The position numbers and the translations under genes were made by a program. 64,000 nt of DNA from Telmatobacter sp. DSM 110680 (GTDB lineage Bacteria > Acidobacteriota > Terriglobia > Terriglobales > Acidobacteriaceae), in contig NZ_CP121196.1 in the NCBI RefSeq assembly GCF_039994875.1, forward strand, positions 2,170,001-2,234,000. The letters are read 5' to 3'. Under the pieces are notes generated by a model. The model did no database searches. It was not told the origin of the DNA and saw nothing but the letters and a program-made list of their open reading frames with translations. Below are positions 24,573 to 32,979 of this stretch, in pieces; within the stretch, counting starts at the first letter, position 1; the number at the start of each line of letters is the position of its first letter.

Positions 24573-26870
24573 CTAAGGCAGATCGAGCGGGCGCGGCGCG
24601 AACAAGTCGTCGAAAGTCGGACCGACAATCGTGTGGGGTATGCAATGACGTGGTGCAGGGAAAGCCGCCGCGTAGGAACGCGTGACATGCAGCCTGTCCA
24701 TGAAGACATAGCGCGTGCGGACGCCGTTCAAGAGCGAGGGTAGCTGCGCGGGAATGCGTTCACGATCGACATAGATCACGAGAGCGGCCTCGCGAGGATT
24801 GTCGAGGCTCTGACCGATGCCGACAGCGAAGAATGCAGAATTTTGCTGCATGAGCTTGCGCGCGAGCAGGCGCTTTGCCTGGAGTGCCGGTGTAAGCGCC
24901 GAAGCTGCCAATGGGCGTAAACCTGCAACAGTCGCCGTAGTGGGTGCGGAACCGAGGGAGACGGAGTGGGCGGTGGCGGGAATGACGATGGTGCGCACGT
25001 TTTCGATGGCTGACGGAACGGACGGAGTGAGATTTTCATCTACGTAGACGATCAACGCGGCAGATCCGGGTTCGTCGCTGCTCTTTCCCGCTGCAACGCC
25101 GAGGATTCCGGTGGACGGATTTACGAGTGCGCGTCCAGCAGCTAGCGCCGCCTGTTGACGAGCGAATTCAGAGTTAGATAATGCGCGTGCCTGCGCTGAG
25201 GAAATGGTGCTATCGCCGTAGTTGAGACAGCTGACCTCATGATCCGTCGTGCCAACGAAAGAAAAGCTGGAATCTCCAGGCAATTGCGTGCTCAGGGCAT
25301 TGAGTACATCAGGCGCGGGATTGGCGATGCCGTGGCTAACGCCGGCGGCGTCAATTCCGCCGGCAAAGAAGAGGCCAACAGGCTCGGCATTCGCGCTGTC
25401 GACGATCAATGCGCCGGAATCGCCGGCATCGCTGAAGTGATCTCCGCTGACTGAGATCTGATTCGTAAACAACTTGGTGAGATAAGGCTTGGTTTCAGCG
25501 CAGTCGCGGTAGTAGTCGACGGAAACATCAAGATCAAATGCTGTAACGCGGCCGCAAGTCAGGCCAGTTGTACGACCGCTTTTGGCAACACGTAACTGTA
25601 GGGTTGCGCTTTCCCCTTTGCCTTCAGTGGAAGAAATGCCTGGAGGGGCCGCCCCGAGCGATCCATCGGTTTGACGTACGCCTAGTTCCAAAATGCTGCC
25701 GGTCGTGTCGACAGTATGAGAGGCAACTCCCGCGATGGCGGCATCGACGTTGGTTTGCGGTGAATGGAGTGGCAGCCATGCGGTGAGCGCGGCAACCGGA
25801 ACAGTGCCCGCGCCGTCCCCATTCGGGGTGCAGTTGTTATCGATGAGGCCCGGCTGGACGACGGTATCGCCGACGGCGGCGTGATCACTGCGCGCGAGAA
25901 CATGATTGTTGCTCAGCAAATACTGGCGTCCACTCGAGTCCTGCACAAGGGCGCCGAGGGTTCCGCTGCAGCAGTCAAGGATGGTGTTGCCTTTTTCGTC
26001 GAAGTCATTGTTGTTGCCGCCAGAGCTGCCGAGCAACATAGGCGCGGACAAAGAACCTTGATGAGTGGCGGGATTGCTGGAAACGCCTACAGTATTGAGA
26101 AGAACGGCAGTTTCGATTTTTGCGGAGGAACCTGGGAGGGTTGCCACCACGTAAGTGACGCCGGTCGAGACCGTGGCTGGTGCAGTATAAGTAACGGAAC
26201 AGGTGGTAAAAGAGTGCCGAGTGCGCTGGCAGGATGTGGCGCTCAATGTGCCTTCGCCACCGCTATCGCCGGACGGGGAATTCGAGAGCGCAAAGTGGAT
26301 TTCTCCTGCGCCGCCTGCCTCGGCAAGGAAGCCGGTCACGGTGACGGCTCCGCCGGCCCCCACGGCGGCATTCTCAGGCGTGAGCGGTTGCAGGAATCCT
26401 GGCGTCAATGTGAGAAGTGAGGTGGCACGGATGCTGGGGTCTGATTTGAGCGCTGCTGTGATCATGATCTGGGCACGATCGGCGCTGAGGTAGTTGGGTG
26501 GGGTGTACTGCCCATTGGCGGAGATGCGGCCCGCTCCGGAAGCAGGATCTCCTCCACTTACGGACCAAGTGACCGGCGCCGAGCCACCACTGTTGAGCGT
26601 CGCTGAAAACTGGTGGACGGGGCTCGCATGGTCATTCAGGGAGTTGCAGCCGTTGCAGTTGGTGTCGATTAGCGCCGTGCCTGGCGAGATCGAAAACGCA
26701 GCATTCGCAGATGATGAAGCAGTGACCGGGCCTGCTCCGCAACCGGATAGAAGTGCGGTCCCGGCGACAAGAAATGCCGAGGCGAGTTTGAGGCCGCCAC
26801 AGCGGAGGGAAAAATGCGCCCGCGTGCGCGGAAGTAGCTGGTGCCTAACGGCTTGTGTCGCGAGCGGCAA
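24573..26870 (-). CDS. lipoprotein with trypsin-like serine protease domain and C-terminal duplication
   Basis: A 765-residue exported lipoprotein; the lipobox is LLSGC near residue 44. An Ig-like N-terminal region (60-260) precedes a trypsin-like domain. The triad candidates are His in LLSNNHVLARSD, Asp in TNVDAAIAG and Ser in DAGDSGALIVD, the correct order. A disulphide-rich stretch (ILDCCSG, NNCTPNGDG) precedes it. The C-terminus carries two copies of a module: GVAAGKSSDEPGSAALIVYVD and GIGQSLDNPREAALVIYVDRE, each followed by LPS/VPS-x-x-NGVRT or ENVRT. Surface-located protease or peptidoglycan/adhesion role is inferred. Confidence 0.82.
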   Translation of the reverse strand: MPLATQAVRHQLLPRTRAHFSLRCGGLKLASAFLVAGTALLSGCGAGPVTASSSANAAFSISPGTALIDTNCNGCNSLNDHASPVHQFSATLNSGGSAPVTWSVSGGDPASGAGRISANGQYTPPNYLSADRAQIMITAALKSDPSIRATSLLTLTPGFLQPLTPENAAVGAGGAVTVTGFLAEAGGAGEIHFALSNSPSGDSGGEGTLSATSCQRTRHSFTTCSVTYTAPATVSTGVTYVVATLPGSSAKIETAVLLNTVGVSSNPATHQGSLSAPMLLGSSGGNNNDFDEKGNTILDCCSGTLGALVQDSSGRQYLLSNNHVLARSDHAAVGDTVVQPGLIDNNCTPNGDGAGTVPVAALTAWLPLHSPQTNVDAAIAGVASHTVDTTGSILELGVRQTDGSLGAAPPGISSTEGKGESATLQLRVAKSGRTTGLTCGRVTAFDLDVSVDYYRDCAETKPYLTKLFTNQISVSGDHFSDAGDSGALIVDSANAEPVGLFFAGGIDAAGVSHGIANPAPDVLNALSTQLPGDSSFSFVGTTDHEVSCLNYGDSTISSAQARALSNSEFARQQAALAAGRALVNPSTGILGVAAGKSSDEPGSAALIVYVDENLTPSVPSAIENVRTIVIPATAHSVSLGSAPTTATVAGLRPLAASALTPALQAKRLLARKLMQQNSAFFAVGIGQSLDNPREAALVIYVDRERIPAQLPSLLNGVRTRYVFMDRLHVTRSYAAAFPAPRHCIPHTIVGPTFDDLFAPRPLDLP

Positions 26871-27201
26871 TTAGACAGATGTCCTTTGGATGAGTAATGG
26901 TCCGTCGGCTTCGACGGGGTCGCAGATTTAAGGTTAGCTCTTCCCGGCTCGAGTGGAACTTTACCCGCAGCCGATTTGATCAAATCGTAACCTTCAGGCG
27001 AGTTCTGGTCCGGCAACTGCCCGCAATGCAACGACCCACAAAGCACGATTCCAGACGCCAGCGGCATTGTAAGGAAGACCGCTTCCTGTACTGAAGTGGG
27101 ACGCCCAGCACCCAAAAGGGCCATCTTCAAAACCCCTAAAGTACCCTAGGATGATTGTCATAGTTACCTCTGTGTAAATATTTGGTTACCTATGGTGCAA
27201 A
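26871..27201. promoter_or_regulatory. divergent promoter region of the Tad-like cluster
   Basis: 331 bases with no gene. The sequence GTTACCT is repeated at 27163-27169 and 27185-27191, 22 bases apart (two helical turns) just before the TadG-like start. It could be an activator site. No clear sigma70 promoter. Confidence 0.4.
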
Positions 27202-28569
27202 ATGAAGAAAAAAAGAATCTTACCGTCATTCATAGATAAGATCCCCGGCCGAGCAGTTAAGGGTTTGCAGATTTTGGATACGTTCAGCCGCGGTGGGGCT
27301 CGGCGTCTTCTAGCGGAGGAACGCGGACAAGCAGCGATGGTGATTTGCATCTTCCTCGGCTTGTTTCTAATGGGCTTTTTGGCGCTTGGTCTGGATGTGG
27401 GGTATCTGTTTCACGAGAGGCGGATGGCGCAGGCCGCAGCCGACGCAGCCGCTGTTGCTGCTGCCGAGGAGGCCAATTCGGGGAACTCTTCCAACGAACA
27501 GACGGTCGCCAATGCGATGGCGAGGATTAACGGATTTGATCCCAATGCAACCATAAATCCAGCCACCGTCACGCTTAGGACTCCGACATCCGGGAATTAT
27601 TCGGCGTCATCCAGCTACATTGAGGCGGACGTTTCAAAACCTATTCCCACTTTCTTTCTTTCTGAATTCGAGCACAGCGCCACCAGCGTAACAGTTGCCG
27701 CCCGCGCAGTTGCGGGCGGTGGATTGAGCAGCCCGACCTGTATATGCCTGGAGGCGCCGACGGGACCCGGGTTGAGCATGAGCAATAACGCGCAGATCAA
27801 CGCCACTCAGTGCGGAGTGACGGTCGATTCCAATAGCGGCAATGCCGTTGGTCTCACGGGGAGCGCCACCCTGAACTCACTCTCACTGGGGACGGTGTCG
27901 AGCTCTTGGAATAACGGCAACAACATCAACAACAATGGCCTGATCACTTCCTCGACCAAGATCGTCCAGGGAATTACAACGCAGTGCAAGCCGACGATTA
28001 CGGCGCCCACGCTTCCCAACGGGCTACCGTGCTACAGCAATCCGATTCAGGGCTGGACCGCGGCAAACAACTATACAGGCGTGTACACTCTGCCATTGGC
28101 CGGCGAGACCGTGATCAACAATACGGTTTGCTTCAGCAGCCTCAATACCAGCAATGCCGCCTCGGTGACACTTTCGCCCGGATACACCTACTACATTCAG
28201 GGAGATTTCACTACCGGAGGTGGCGCACCCGTCACGGGAAACGGGGTCCAGTTGTATGTAGGTGGCAATGTGAGTTTCACCAATGGCGTGACTGCCAAAC
28301 TATCGGCTCCGACGGTCAGTGGCGTTCCTCAGACACTTCTCTATGCGATGGGGAACAACGTCACCATTCAAGGGGGCTCGAATACCAGCATCTCCGGTCT
28401 CGTCTACGCGCCGAACGCAGCAGTAACGCTTAATAACGGAACGGGCACGACGCTGACGATGGACTTTGTGGCGCAGACTCTTTCCATGTCAGGCGGAGCA
28501 ACCCTCAACAGCTATTCAATATCGAGTTTAGGAACTCTTAATTTATCTGTCGCCAAACTAGTGGAATAA
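27202..28569 (+). CDS. TadG-like pilus-assembly-associated protein
   Basis: A 455-residue protein with an N-terminal TadE/TadG-like anchor: EERGQAAMVICIFLGLFLMGFLALGLDVGYLFHERRMAQAAADAAAVAAAEEA. The conserved GQ before the helix, the helix (about 50-70), and the alanine-rich AADAAA stretch are typical of Flp/Tad-associated pseudopilin-like proteins. The C-terminal part is a long repeat-like beta region rich in Asn/Thr/Gly. No Tad ATPase or secretin lies in the window, so the assembly machine must be elsewhere. Followed by two TadE-like genes. Confidence 0.85.
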   Translation: MKKKRILPSFIDKIPGRAVKGLQILDTFSRGGARRLLAEERGQAAMVICIFLGLFLMGFLALGLDVGYLFHERRMAQAAADAAAVAAAEEANSGNSSNEQTVANAMARINGFDPNATINPATVTLRTPTSGNYSASSSYIEADVSKPIPTFFLSEFEHSATSVTVAARAVAGGGLSSPTCICLEAPTGPGLSMSNNAQINATQCGVTVDSNSGNAVGLTGSATLNSLSLGTVSSSWNNGNNINNNGLITSSTKIVQGITTQCKPTITAPTLPNGLPCYSNPIQGWTAANNYTGVYTLPLAGETVINNTVCFSSLNTSNAASVTLSPGYTYYIQGDFTTGGGAPVTGNGVQLYVGGNVSFTNGVTAKLSAPTVSGVPQTLLYAMGNNVTIQGGSNTSISGLVYAPNAAVTLNNGTGTTLTMDFVAQTLSMSGGATLNSYSISSLGTLNLSVAKLVE

Positions 28570-28580
28570 GGACGGGAAGC

Positions 28581-29102
28581 ATGATTTATTTTTCGCGATC
28601 ATTCAATTTTCATTCGCTTATTGCCGGATTACGGAAGCATTGCAAAGACAATGCCGGCAACGCTGCGCTGGAATTTGCTCTTGCATTTGGAATGTTTGGA
28701 ACGCCAATGCTTTTGGGAAGCTCAGAGCTTGCGCTGTTAATTTATGACTCGATTGAAGTCTCGAACAGTGCCCATGCCGGGGCTATGTACGGCATGATGA
28801 GTTCGACATTTGCTGCCGATACCGCCGGGATTCAAAAAGCCGCGCAAGCAGAGGCGGCCGATTTTGGCACCAGCGTGACGGTGACGCCGACCAGCTACTA
28901 TGCATGCTCCAACGCTGTGGATGGGACGCAGTACGCAACAGAGGCAGCGGCATCCGCTGTATGCCCAGCGAATGCGAGCAATCATTATCTTCAATTTGTG
29001 AAGGTTGTTGCGAGTATGAATATTACTCCACCGGTGCAGTGTCCCGGACTTCCCAAGACTTGGGTGGTAAACGGAACTTCGGTCATGGAAGTTCAGGAGT
29101 AA
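28581..29102 (+). CDS. TadE-like minor pilin/pseudopilin
   Basis: A 173-residue protein. The TadE region is DNAGNAALEFALAFGMFGTPMLLGSSELALLIYD (A-L-E-F with invariant Glu and a hydrophobic helix). The C-terminal domain contains paired cysteines (YYACSNAV, AAASAVCPA, PVQCPG). It starts 11 bases after the TadG-like gene and ends just before the next ATG. Probably a minor pilin or assembly factor. Confidence 0.85.
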   Translation: MIYFSRSFNFHSLIAGLRKHCKDNAGNAALEFALAFGMFGTPMLLGSSELALLIYDSIEVSNSAHAGAMYGMMSSTFAADTAGIQKAAQAEAADFGTSVTVTPTSYYACSNAVDGTQYATEAAASAVCPANASNHYLQFVKVVASMNITPPVQCPGLPKTWVVNGTSVMEVQE

Positions 29103-29104
29103 TT

Positions 29105-29635
29105 ATGCGAAGACCTGCATGGTGGCTGAGCGTTGCCCGTTCTGTTCGTGGCAGGTGGAATTGTTTTGTGCCCTTCGCAGGATTGGGTGATTCGATTGAA
29201 TCAGCGCCTGGTGATCGGAACTCCAATGAGTGCGGGCAAGCCATTGTTGAAATAGCGATCGCGTTACCAGTCATTGCGGCGTTCGCATTCGCAATGATCG
29301 AGCTTTGCCTGGCGTTTTATTCATATTGCATGATCTCGGAATCTGCGCGTGAAGGAACGCGCTATGCGATTGTTCGTGGAGCGACATGCCAGACGAGTAC
29401 GGGTGCATCGTGCACAGCATCGGCAGCTACACTGAATGGCGTGGTAACGCAACTCGGGTGGCCGAATCTTGGCAACGGTACGATGAGCGCTAACACGACC
29501 TACCCAGATGGAAACGAGAATCCCGGCAGCCGCGTGCAAGTGGTGGTAAGTTACGTATTCCCCTACAATATTCCCTTTGCACCGAAGGGAACGATACACA
29601 TGTCAAGCACTTCGGTGATGTATATCGTGCAGTGA
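29105..29635 (+). CDS. TadE-like minor pilin/pseudopilin
   Basis: A 176-residue protein. The ATG at 29105 has AGGAG 5 bases upstream. TadE pattern: ECGQAIVEIAIALPVIAAFAFAMIELCLAFYSYCMISESAREGTRYA. It ends in VMYIVQ. Two cysteine-containing loops (GATCQTSTGASCTASA) may be disulphide-linked. With the previous two genes it forms a compact cluster in the order tadG-tadE-tadE. Confidence 0.88.
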   Translation: MRRPAWWLSVARSVRGRWNCFVPFAGLGDSIESAPGDRNSNECGQAIVEIAIALPVIAAFAFAMIELCLAFYSYCMISESAREGTRYAIVRGATCQTSTGASCTASAATLNGVVTQLGWPNLGNGTMSANTTYPDGNENPGSRVQVVVSYVFPYNIPFAPKGTIHMSSTSVMYIVQ

Positions 29636-29703
29636 ACATTTTGCCAAATGCTGTTGCTGCGGCAGAAGCGACTGGAAGAGTGCGATTCAGCGCCTGGGAA
29701 TGC

Positions 29704-30144
29704 CTATGGATTCGTTTGTTTTTTAAATTCAAAGACGCATGGACGACCCACAATTCCCATTCCCTCATTCCTCGTTCCAGCGCCCTCCGTTTCCTTGAAC
29801 TGTGCTTTCACGTCGTAGCTGTAGTCTTCGCCTTTGTGAGCGAAGACGCCGCGGGCGTATTGTCGCGAGGCAACGATGCCATTCGCAGCGAACTTGGCGT
29901 TGCCGTTGTCGGCAATCCTGCCTTCGAGACGCAGATAGCCTGGCTCTCCGACCGTGCCGTGTTCCCCGATGAAATTGTTGTTCTGAATCGTCGCAGGAAA
30001 CTCCCACGTGTAGCCCAGAGTGCTTCCCTTAGGGGGACACGTAAGTTTAGTGAGCCAATGACCGTCGAAGCGATCCATTGCGAATGACGTTGCCGATGAG
30101 AGCAGTAAGATGGCGACAAAGCGAGGCACAAGTGCTTTCCTCAT
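29704..30144 (-). CDS. hypothetical exported protein
   Basis: A 146-residue protein with a signal peptide (MRKALVPRFVAILLLSSATSFA). The ATG at 30144 has AAGGAG 8 bases upstream; a GTG two codons upstream is also possible. The mature part is a small beta protein (FDGHWLTKLTCPPKGSTLGYTWEFPATIQNN, MGIVGRPCVFEF). It has two cysteines. No family recognised. Confidence 0.65.
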   Translation of the reverse strand: MRKALVPRFVAILLLSSATSFAMDRFDGHWLTKLTCPPKGSTLGYTWEFPATIQNNNFIGEHGTVGEPGYLRLEGRIADNGNAKFAANGIVASRQYARGVFAHKGEDYSYDVKAQFKETEGAGTRNEGMGIVGRPCVFEFKKQTNP

Positions 30145-30258
30145 GTGCACTACTCCTTCGGGGGGAACACTTTAACAGGTTGATCTTTCGTTTGGATGTG
30201 ATCCAATGCGAACGCCCTGGCGCGGACATCCCGGAACAGTGATGTATCGTCAAAGCGG

Positions 30259-30804
30259 ATGACTGGGAGCCTGAATAACGTGGCTGAACTGATTGCCGTG
30301 CAAGGCGACATTACAACGCAGCGGGTGGATGCGATTGTGAATGCTGCGAATACATCGCTGCTGGGAGGCGGGGGCGTGGATGGAGCGATCCATCGCGCTG
30401 CGGGACCCGAACTGCTGGCGGAGTGCAGGAAGCTTGGAGGCTGCAGCACTGGGGATGCAAAGGCGACTCCTGGATTTCATTTGCCGGTGAAGTGGGTATT
30501 TCACGCGGTGGGTCCCGTGTGGCAGGGCGGCGGACGGGACGAAGATGATCTGCTGGCGAACTGTTACAAGCGCTGTCTCGAACTGGCGAAAACACATCAA
30601 GTAAAGACGATCGCCTTTCCGGCGATCAGCACGGGTGTGTATCACTTTCCACCGAAGCGGGCAGCGCACATTGCCATCGATACGGTCAGGGAATTTGTCG
30701 AGAAGAGCGGCGTTGAGGTAGTACGATTCGTTTGTTTCAACGCGGAGACGCTGGCGATTTACGAGCAGTTTCTGGCAGAGCCTCCCCTTAAGCCGGTAGC
30801 TTGA
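30259..30804 (+). CDS. macro domain protein (O-acetyl-ADP-ribose deacetylase-like)
   Basis: Hydrolyses or binds ADP-ribose derivatives. 181 residues covering one macro domain: GDITTQRVDAIVNAANTSLLGGGGVDGAIHRAAGPEL is the signature with the ADP-ribose loop (NAAN and GGGGVDGAI). The second loop is AFPAISTGVYHFP. Resembles YmdB-type deacetylases. It stands next to the aldo-keto reductase gene, 48 bases upstream. Confidence 0.95.
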   Translation: MTGSLNNVAELIAVQGDITTQRVDAIVNAANTSLLGGGGVDGAIHRAAGPELLAECRKLGGCSTGDAKATPGFHLPVKWVFHAVGPVWQGGGRDEDDLLANCYKRCLELAKTHQVKTIAFPAISTGVYHFPPKRAAHIAIDTVREFVEKSGVEVVRFVCFNAETLAIYEQFLAEPPLKPVA

Positions 30805-30851
30805 GTTCCTGCTGCCTTCGCGGACAACAAATCAAATCAGAAGGATCGAAG

Positions 30852-31853
30852 ATGGAATATGTGAATCTTGGCAAGACCGGTCTCAAGGTATCGCGCATTT
30901 GCCTGGGCTGCATGACCTATGGGAAGCCTCCTGCTCCGGGGGAGAACAAGGGCGGACGGCACCTGTGGGCGCTGAATGAGGAAGAGAGTCAGCCATTTTT
31001 GCGTCAGGCGCTTGATCTCGGGATTAACTTTTTCGACACGGCAAATGTGTATTCAAGTGGCGACAGTGAACGCGTCGTCGGCAAATTTCTGAAGGCCAAT
31101 ACGCAGCGCGAGGCAGTGGTTATCGCCACGAAAGTTCATGGCGTGATGCGCGATGAGCCGAACGGGCGCGGATTGTCGCGCAAGGCAATCCTGTTCGAGC
31201 TCGATCAAAGTCTGAGCCGTCTGGATACGGATTACGTTGATCTTTATCAGATTCATCGCTGGGATTATGAAACGCCGATCGAAGAAACATTAGAGGCCCT
31301 GCACGACGTGGTGAAGGCGGGAAAGGTGCGATACATCGGAGCGTCGTCGATGTTCGCATGGCAGTTTGCGAAGGCGCTCTATCTTGCGAAGCTGCATGGG
31401 TGGACGCGGTTCGTAAGCATGCAGAACCATTACAACCTGCTGTATCGCGAAGAAGAGCGGGAGATGATGGGGCTGTGCGCAGAGGAGCAGATTGCGGTGA
31501 TTCCATGGAGTCCGCTAGCGCGAGGACGGCTGACGCGCGCCTGGGCTGCAGAGACAACGAAACGCTCGGAGACGGATCGATTCGGAAACACGATGTACTC
31601 GCGCACCGAGGAGGACGATCGCAAAGTTGTCGACCGCCTGGGTGAGATCGCAGAAAAGCGTGCGGTGCCGCGTGCGCAAGTGGCGCTGGCGTGGCTGCTG
31701 AGCAAGTCGGTTGTCACCGCGCCGATTGTTGGTGCGACCAAACCACATCATTTGAAGGACGCCGTAGCTGCGCTCGACTTCAAGTTGACGGCAGAGGAGA
31801 TTGCCGCACTGGAAGAGCCTTACACGCCGCATCCAGTGTTGGGTTTCAGCTGA
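30852..31853 (+). CDS. aldo/keto reductase
   Basis: NADPH-dependent reductase, 333 residues, TIM-barrel family. ATG 30852 has AAGGA upstream. Visible hallmarks: MEYVNLGKTGLKVSRICLGCMTYG, active-site FDTANVYSSGDSERVVG (Asp and Tyr), VVIATKVHG (Lys), DLYQIHRWDYETPIEETLEAL (His), and the nucleotide-binding end SKSVVTAPIVGATKPHHLKDAVAAL. Substrate not readable. Confidence 0.95.
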   Translation: MEYVNLGKTGLKVSRICLGCMTYGKPPAPGENKGGRHLWALNEEESQPFLRQALDLGINFFDTANVYSSGDSERVVGKFLKANTQREAVVIATKVHGVMRDEPNGRGLSRKAILFELDQSLSRLDTDYVDLYQIHRWDYETPIEETLEALHDVVKAGKVRYIGASSMFAWQFAKALYLAKLHGWTRFVSMQNHYNLLYREEEREMMGLCAEEQIAVIPWSPLARGRLTRAWAAETTKRSETDRFGNTMYSRTEEDDRKVVDRLGEIAEKRAVPRAQVALAWLLSKSVVTAPIVGATKPHHLKDAVAALDFKLTAEEIAALEEPYTPHPVLGFS

Positions 31854-31939
31854 GGACCTGCGACGACGGATTGAGCGCTCTCCTTGCCAGCGCTCCAACA
31901 GATGTGAAACTGACAAAACAAAGGAATGGACGAGTTGCC

Positions 31940-32974
31940 ATGAAACTAAAAACGCTTTCATCGTTTGGAGCAATTCTCTCCGCTACAGTTTTTCTCTTTG
32001 CGTCCGCAATGACCCCGGTTCAACTAGCTTCAGCACAAACGGCCGGAGCTCGCCCGTGTGATCTCTACGCCACAGCGACTCCTTGCGTTGCCGCTATCAG
32101 CACGACACGCGCTTTGTACAAGTCATATTCCGGCCCGCTCTACGAAGTCACTCGGGCGTCAGACAAGACATCGACCAGCATCGGCCTACTCCGCGATGGG
32201 TTCGCCAATGCTGCCGCGCAGGACGCGTTCTGCGCCGGCACCTCCTGCACTATAACCAAGATCTACGATCAGTCACCGAACCACAATGACCTCACGCCCG
32301 CGCCTGCTGGTGGCGCTGCTCATGGCCTGGGTCCCAACGGCTACGACATACCGGCCGTGGCGAATGCTCTTTCGCTGGTGGCGGGGAAGCACAAGGTTTA
32401 CGGCGTCGCGATCTCTCCGGGCATGGGATACCGCAACGACAGTGCGAAGCAAACAGCAGTTAACGGTGCGCCCGAGGGTGTCTACATGGTTAGCTCGGCT
32501 CTCAATCTGAACGAGAAGTGCTGCTTCGACTTCGGCAACGCCGAGACTAACAATCTCGATAACCAAGCTGGTCATATGGACGCCATCAACATCATGTGTC
32601 ACGGCAACCCATGCAGTCCCGACGCAGGACTCGACATGGAGGATGGAATTTATGGCCATCTCAAGGTGCCCGCCGGCACCACTTTCGTCACAGACATGGG
32701 CGCGAGCGACGGGCAGCATAGCTTCGCCATTTATCAAGGAAACGCGCAGGCGGGAGCGTTAACCTCGACCGGCGTGATTCCGCTCCCCAAGGGCTATCAA
32801 CCAATGAAGCAGGAGGGAGCGATCATCCTTGGCATCGGTGGCGATAACAGCAACTGGGCGAGTGGCTATTTCTTTGAAGGTGTGATGACGAAGGGAATGC
32901 CGAGCGCGAACGCGATGGAAGCGGTGCAGCGCAACATTGTCGCGGCTGGTTACAGCGGCGAACTAAAGCGTTAA
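31940..32974 (+). CDS. GH54 alpha-L-arabinofuranosidase catalytic domain
   Basis: Secreted glycoside hydrolase, 344 residues with signal peptide (MKLKTLSSFGAILSATVFLFASAM...ASAQT). The catalytic fold starts with CDLYATATPCVAAISTTRALY, typical of AbfB enzymes, with YDQSPNHNDLTPAPAG. The nucleophile candidate is Glu in LDMEDGIYG and the acid/base candidate Asp in GIGGDNSN. The usual C-terminal arabinose-binding CBM42 is absent. It cleaves arabinofuranose from plant polysaccharides. Confidence 0.9.
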   Translation: MKLKTLSSFGAILSATVFLFASAMTPVQLASAQTAGARPCDLYATATPCVAAISTTRALYKSYSGPLYEVTRASDKTSTSIGLLRDGFANAAAQDAFCAGTSCTITKIYDQSPNHNDLTPAPAGGAAHGLGPNGYDIPAVANALSLVAGKHKVYGVAISPGMGYRNDSAKQTAVNGAPEGVYMVSSALNLNEKCCFDFGNAETNNLDNQAGHMDAINIMCHGNPCSPDAGLDMEDGIYGHLKVPAGTTFVTDMGASDGQHSFAIYQGNAQAGALTSTGVIPLPKGYQPMKQEGAIILGIGGDNSNWASGYFFEGVMTKGMPSANAMEAVQRNIVAAGYSGELKR

Positions 32975-32979
32975 GACCC

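Noticed and set aside
26669..27130. 153-codon minus-strand frame overlapping the lipoprotein start
   Set aside because: Mostly another frame of the lipoprotein signal region; no motif.
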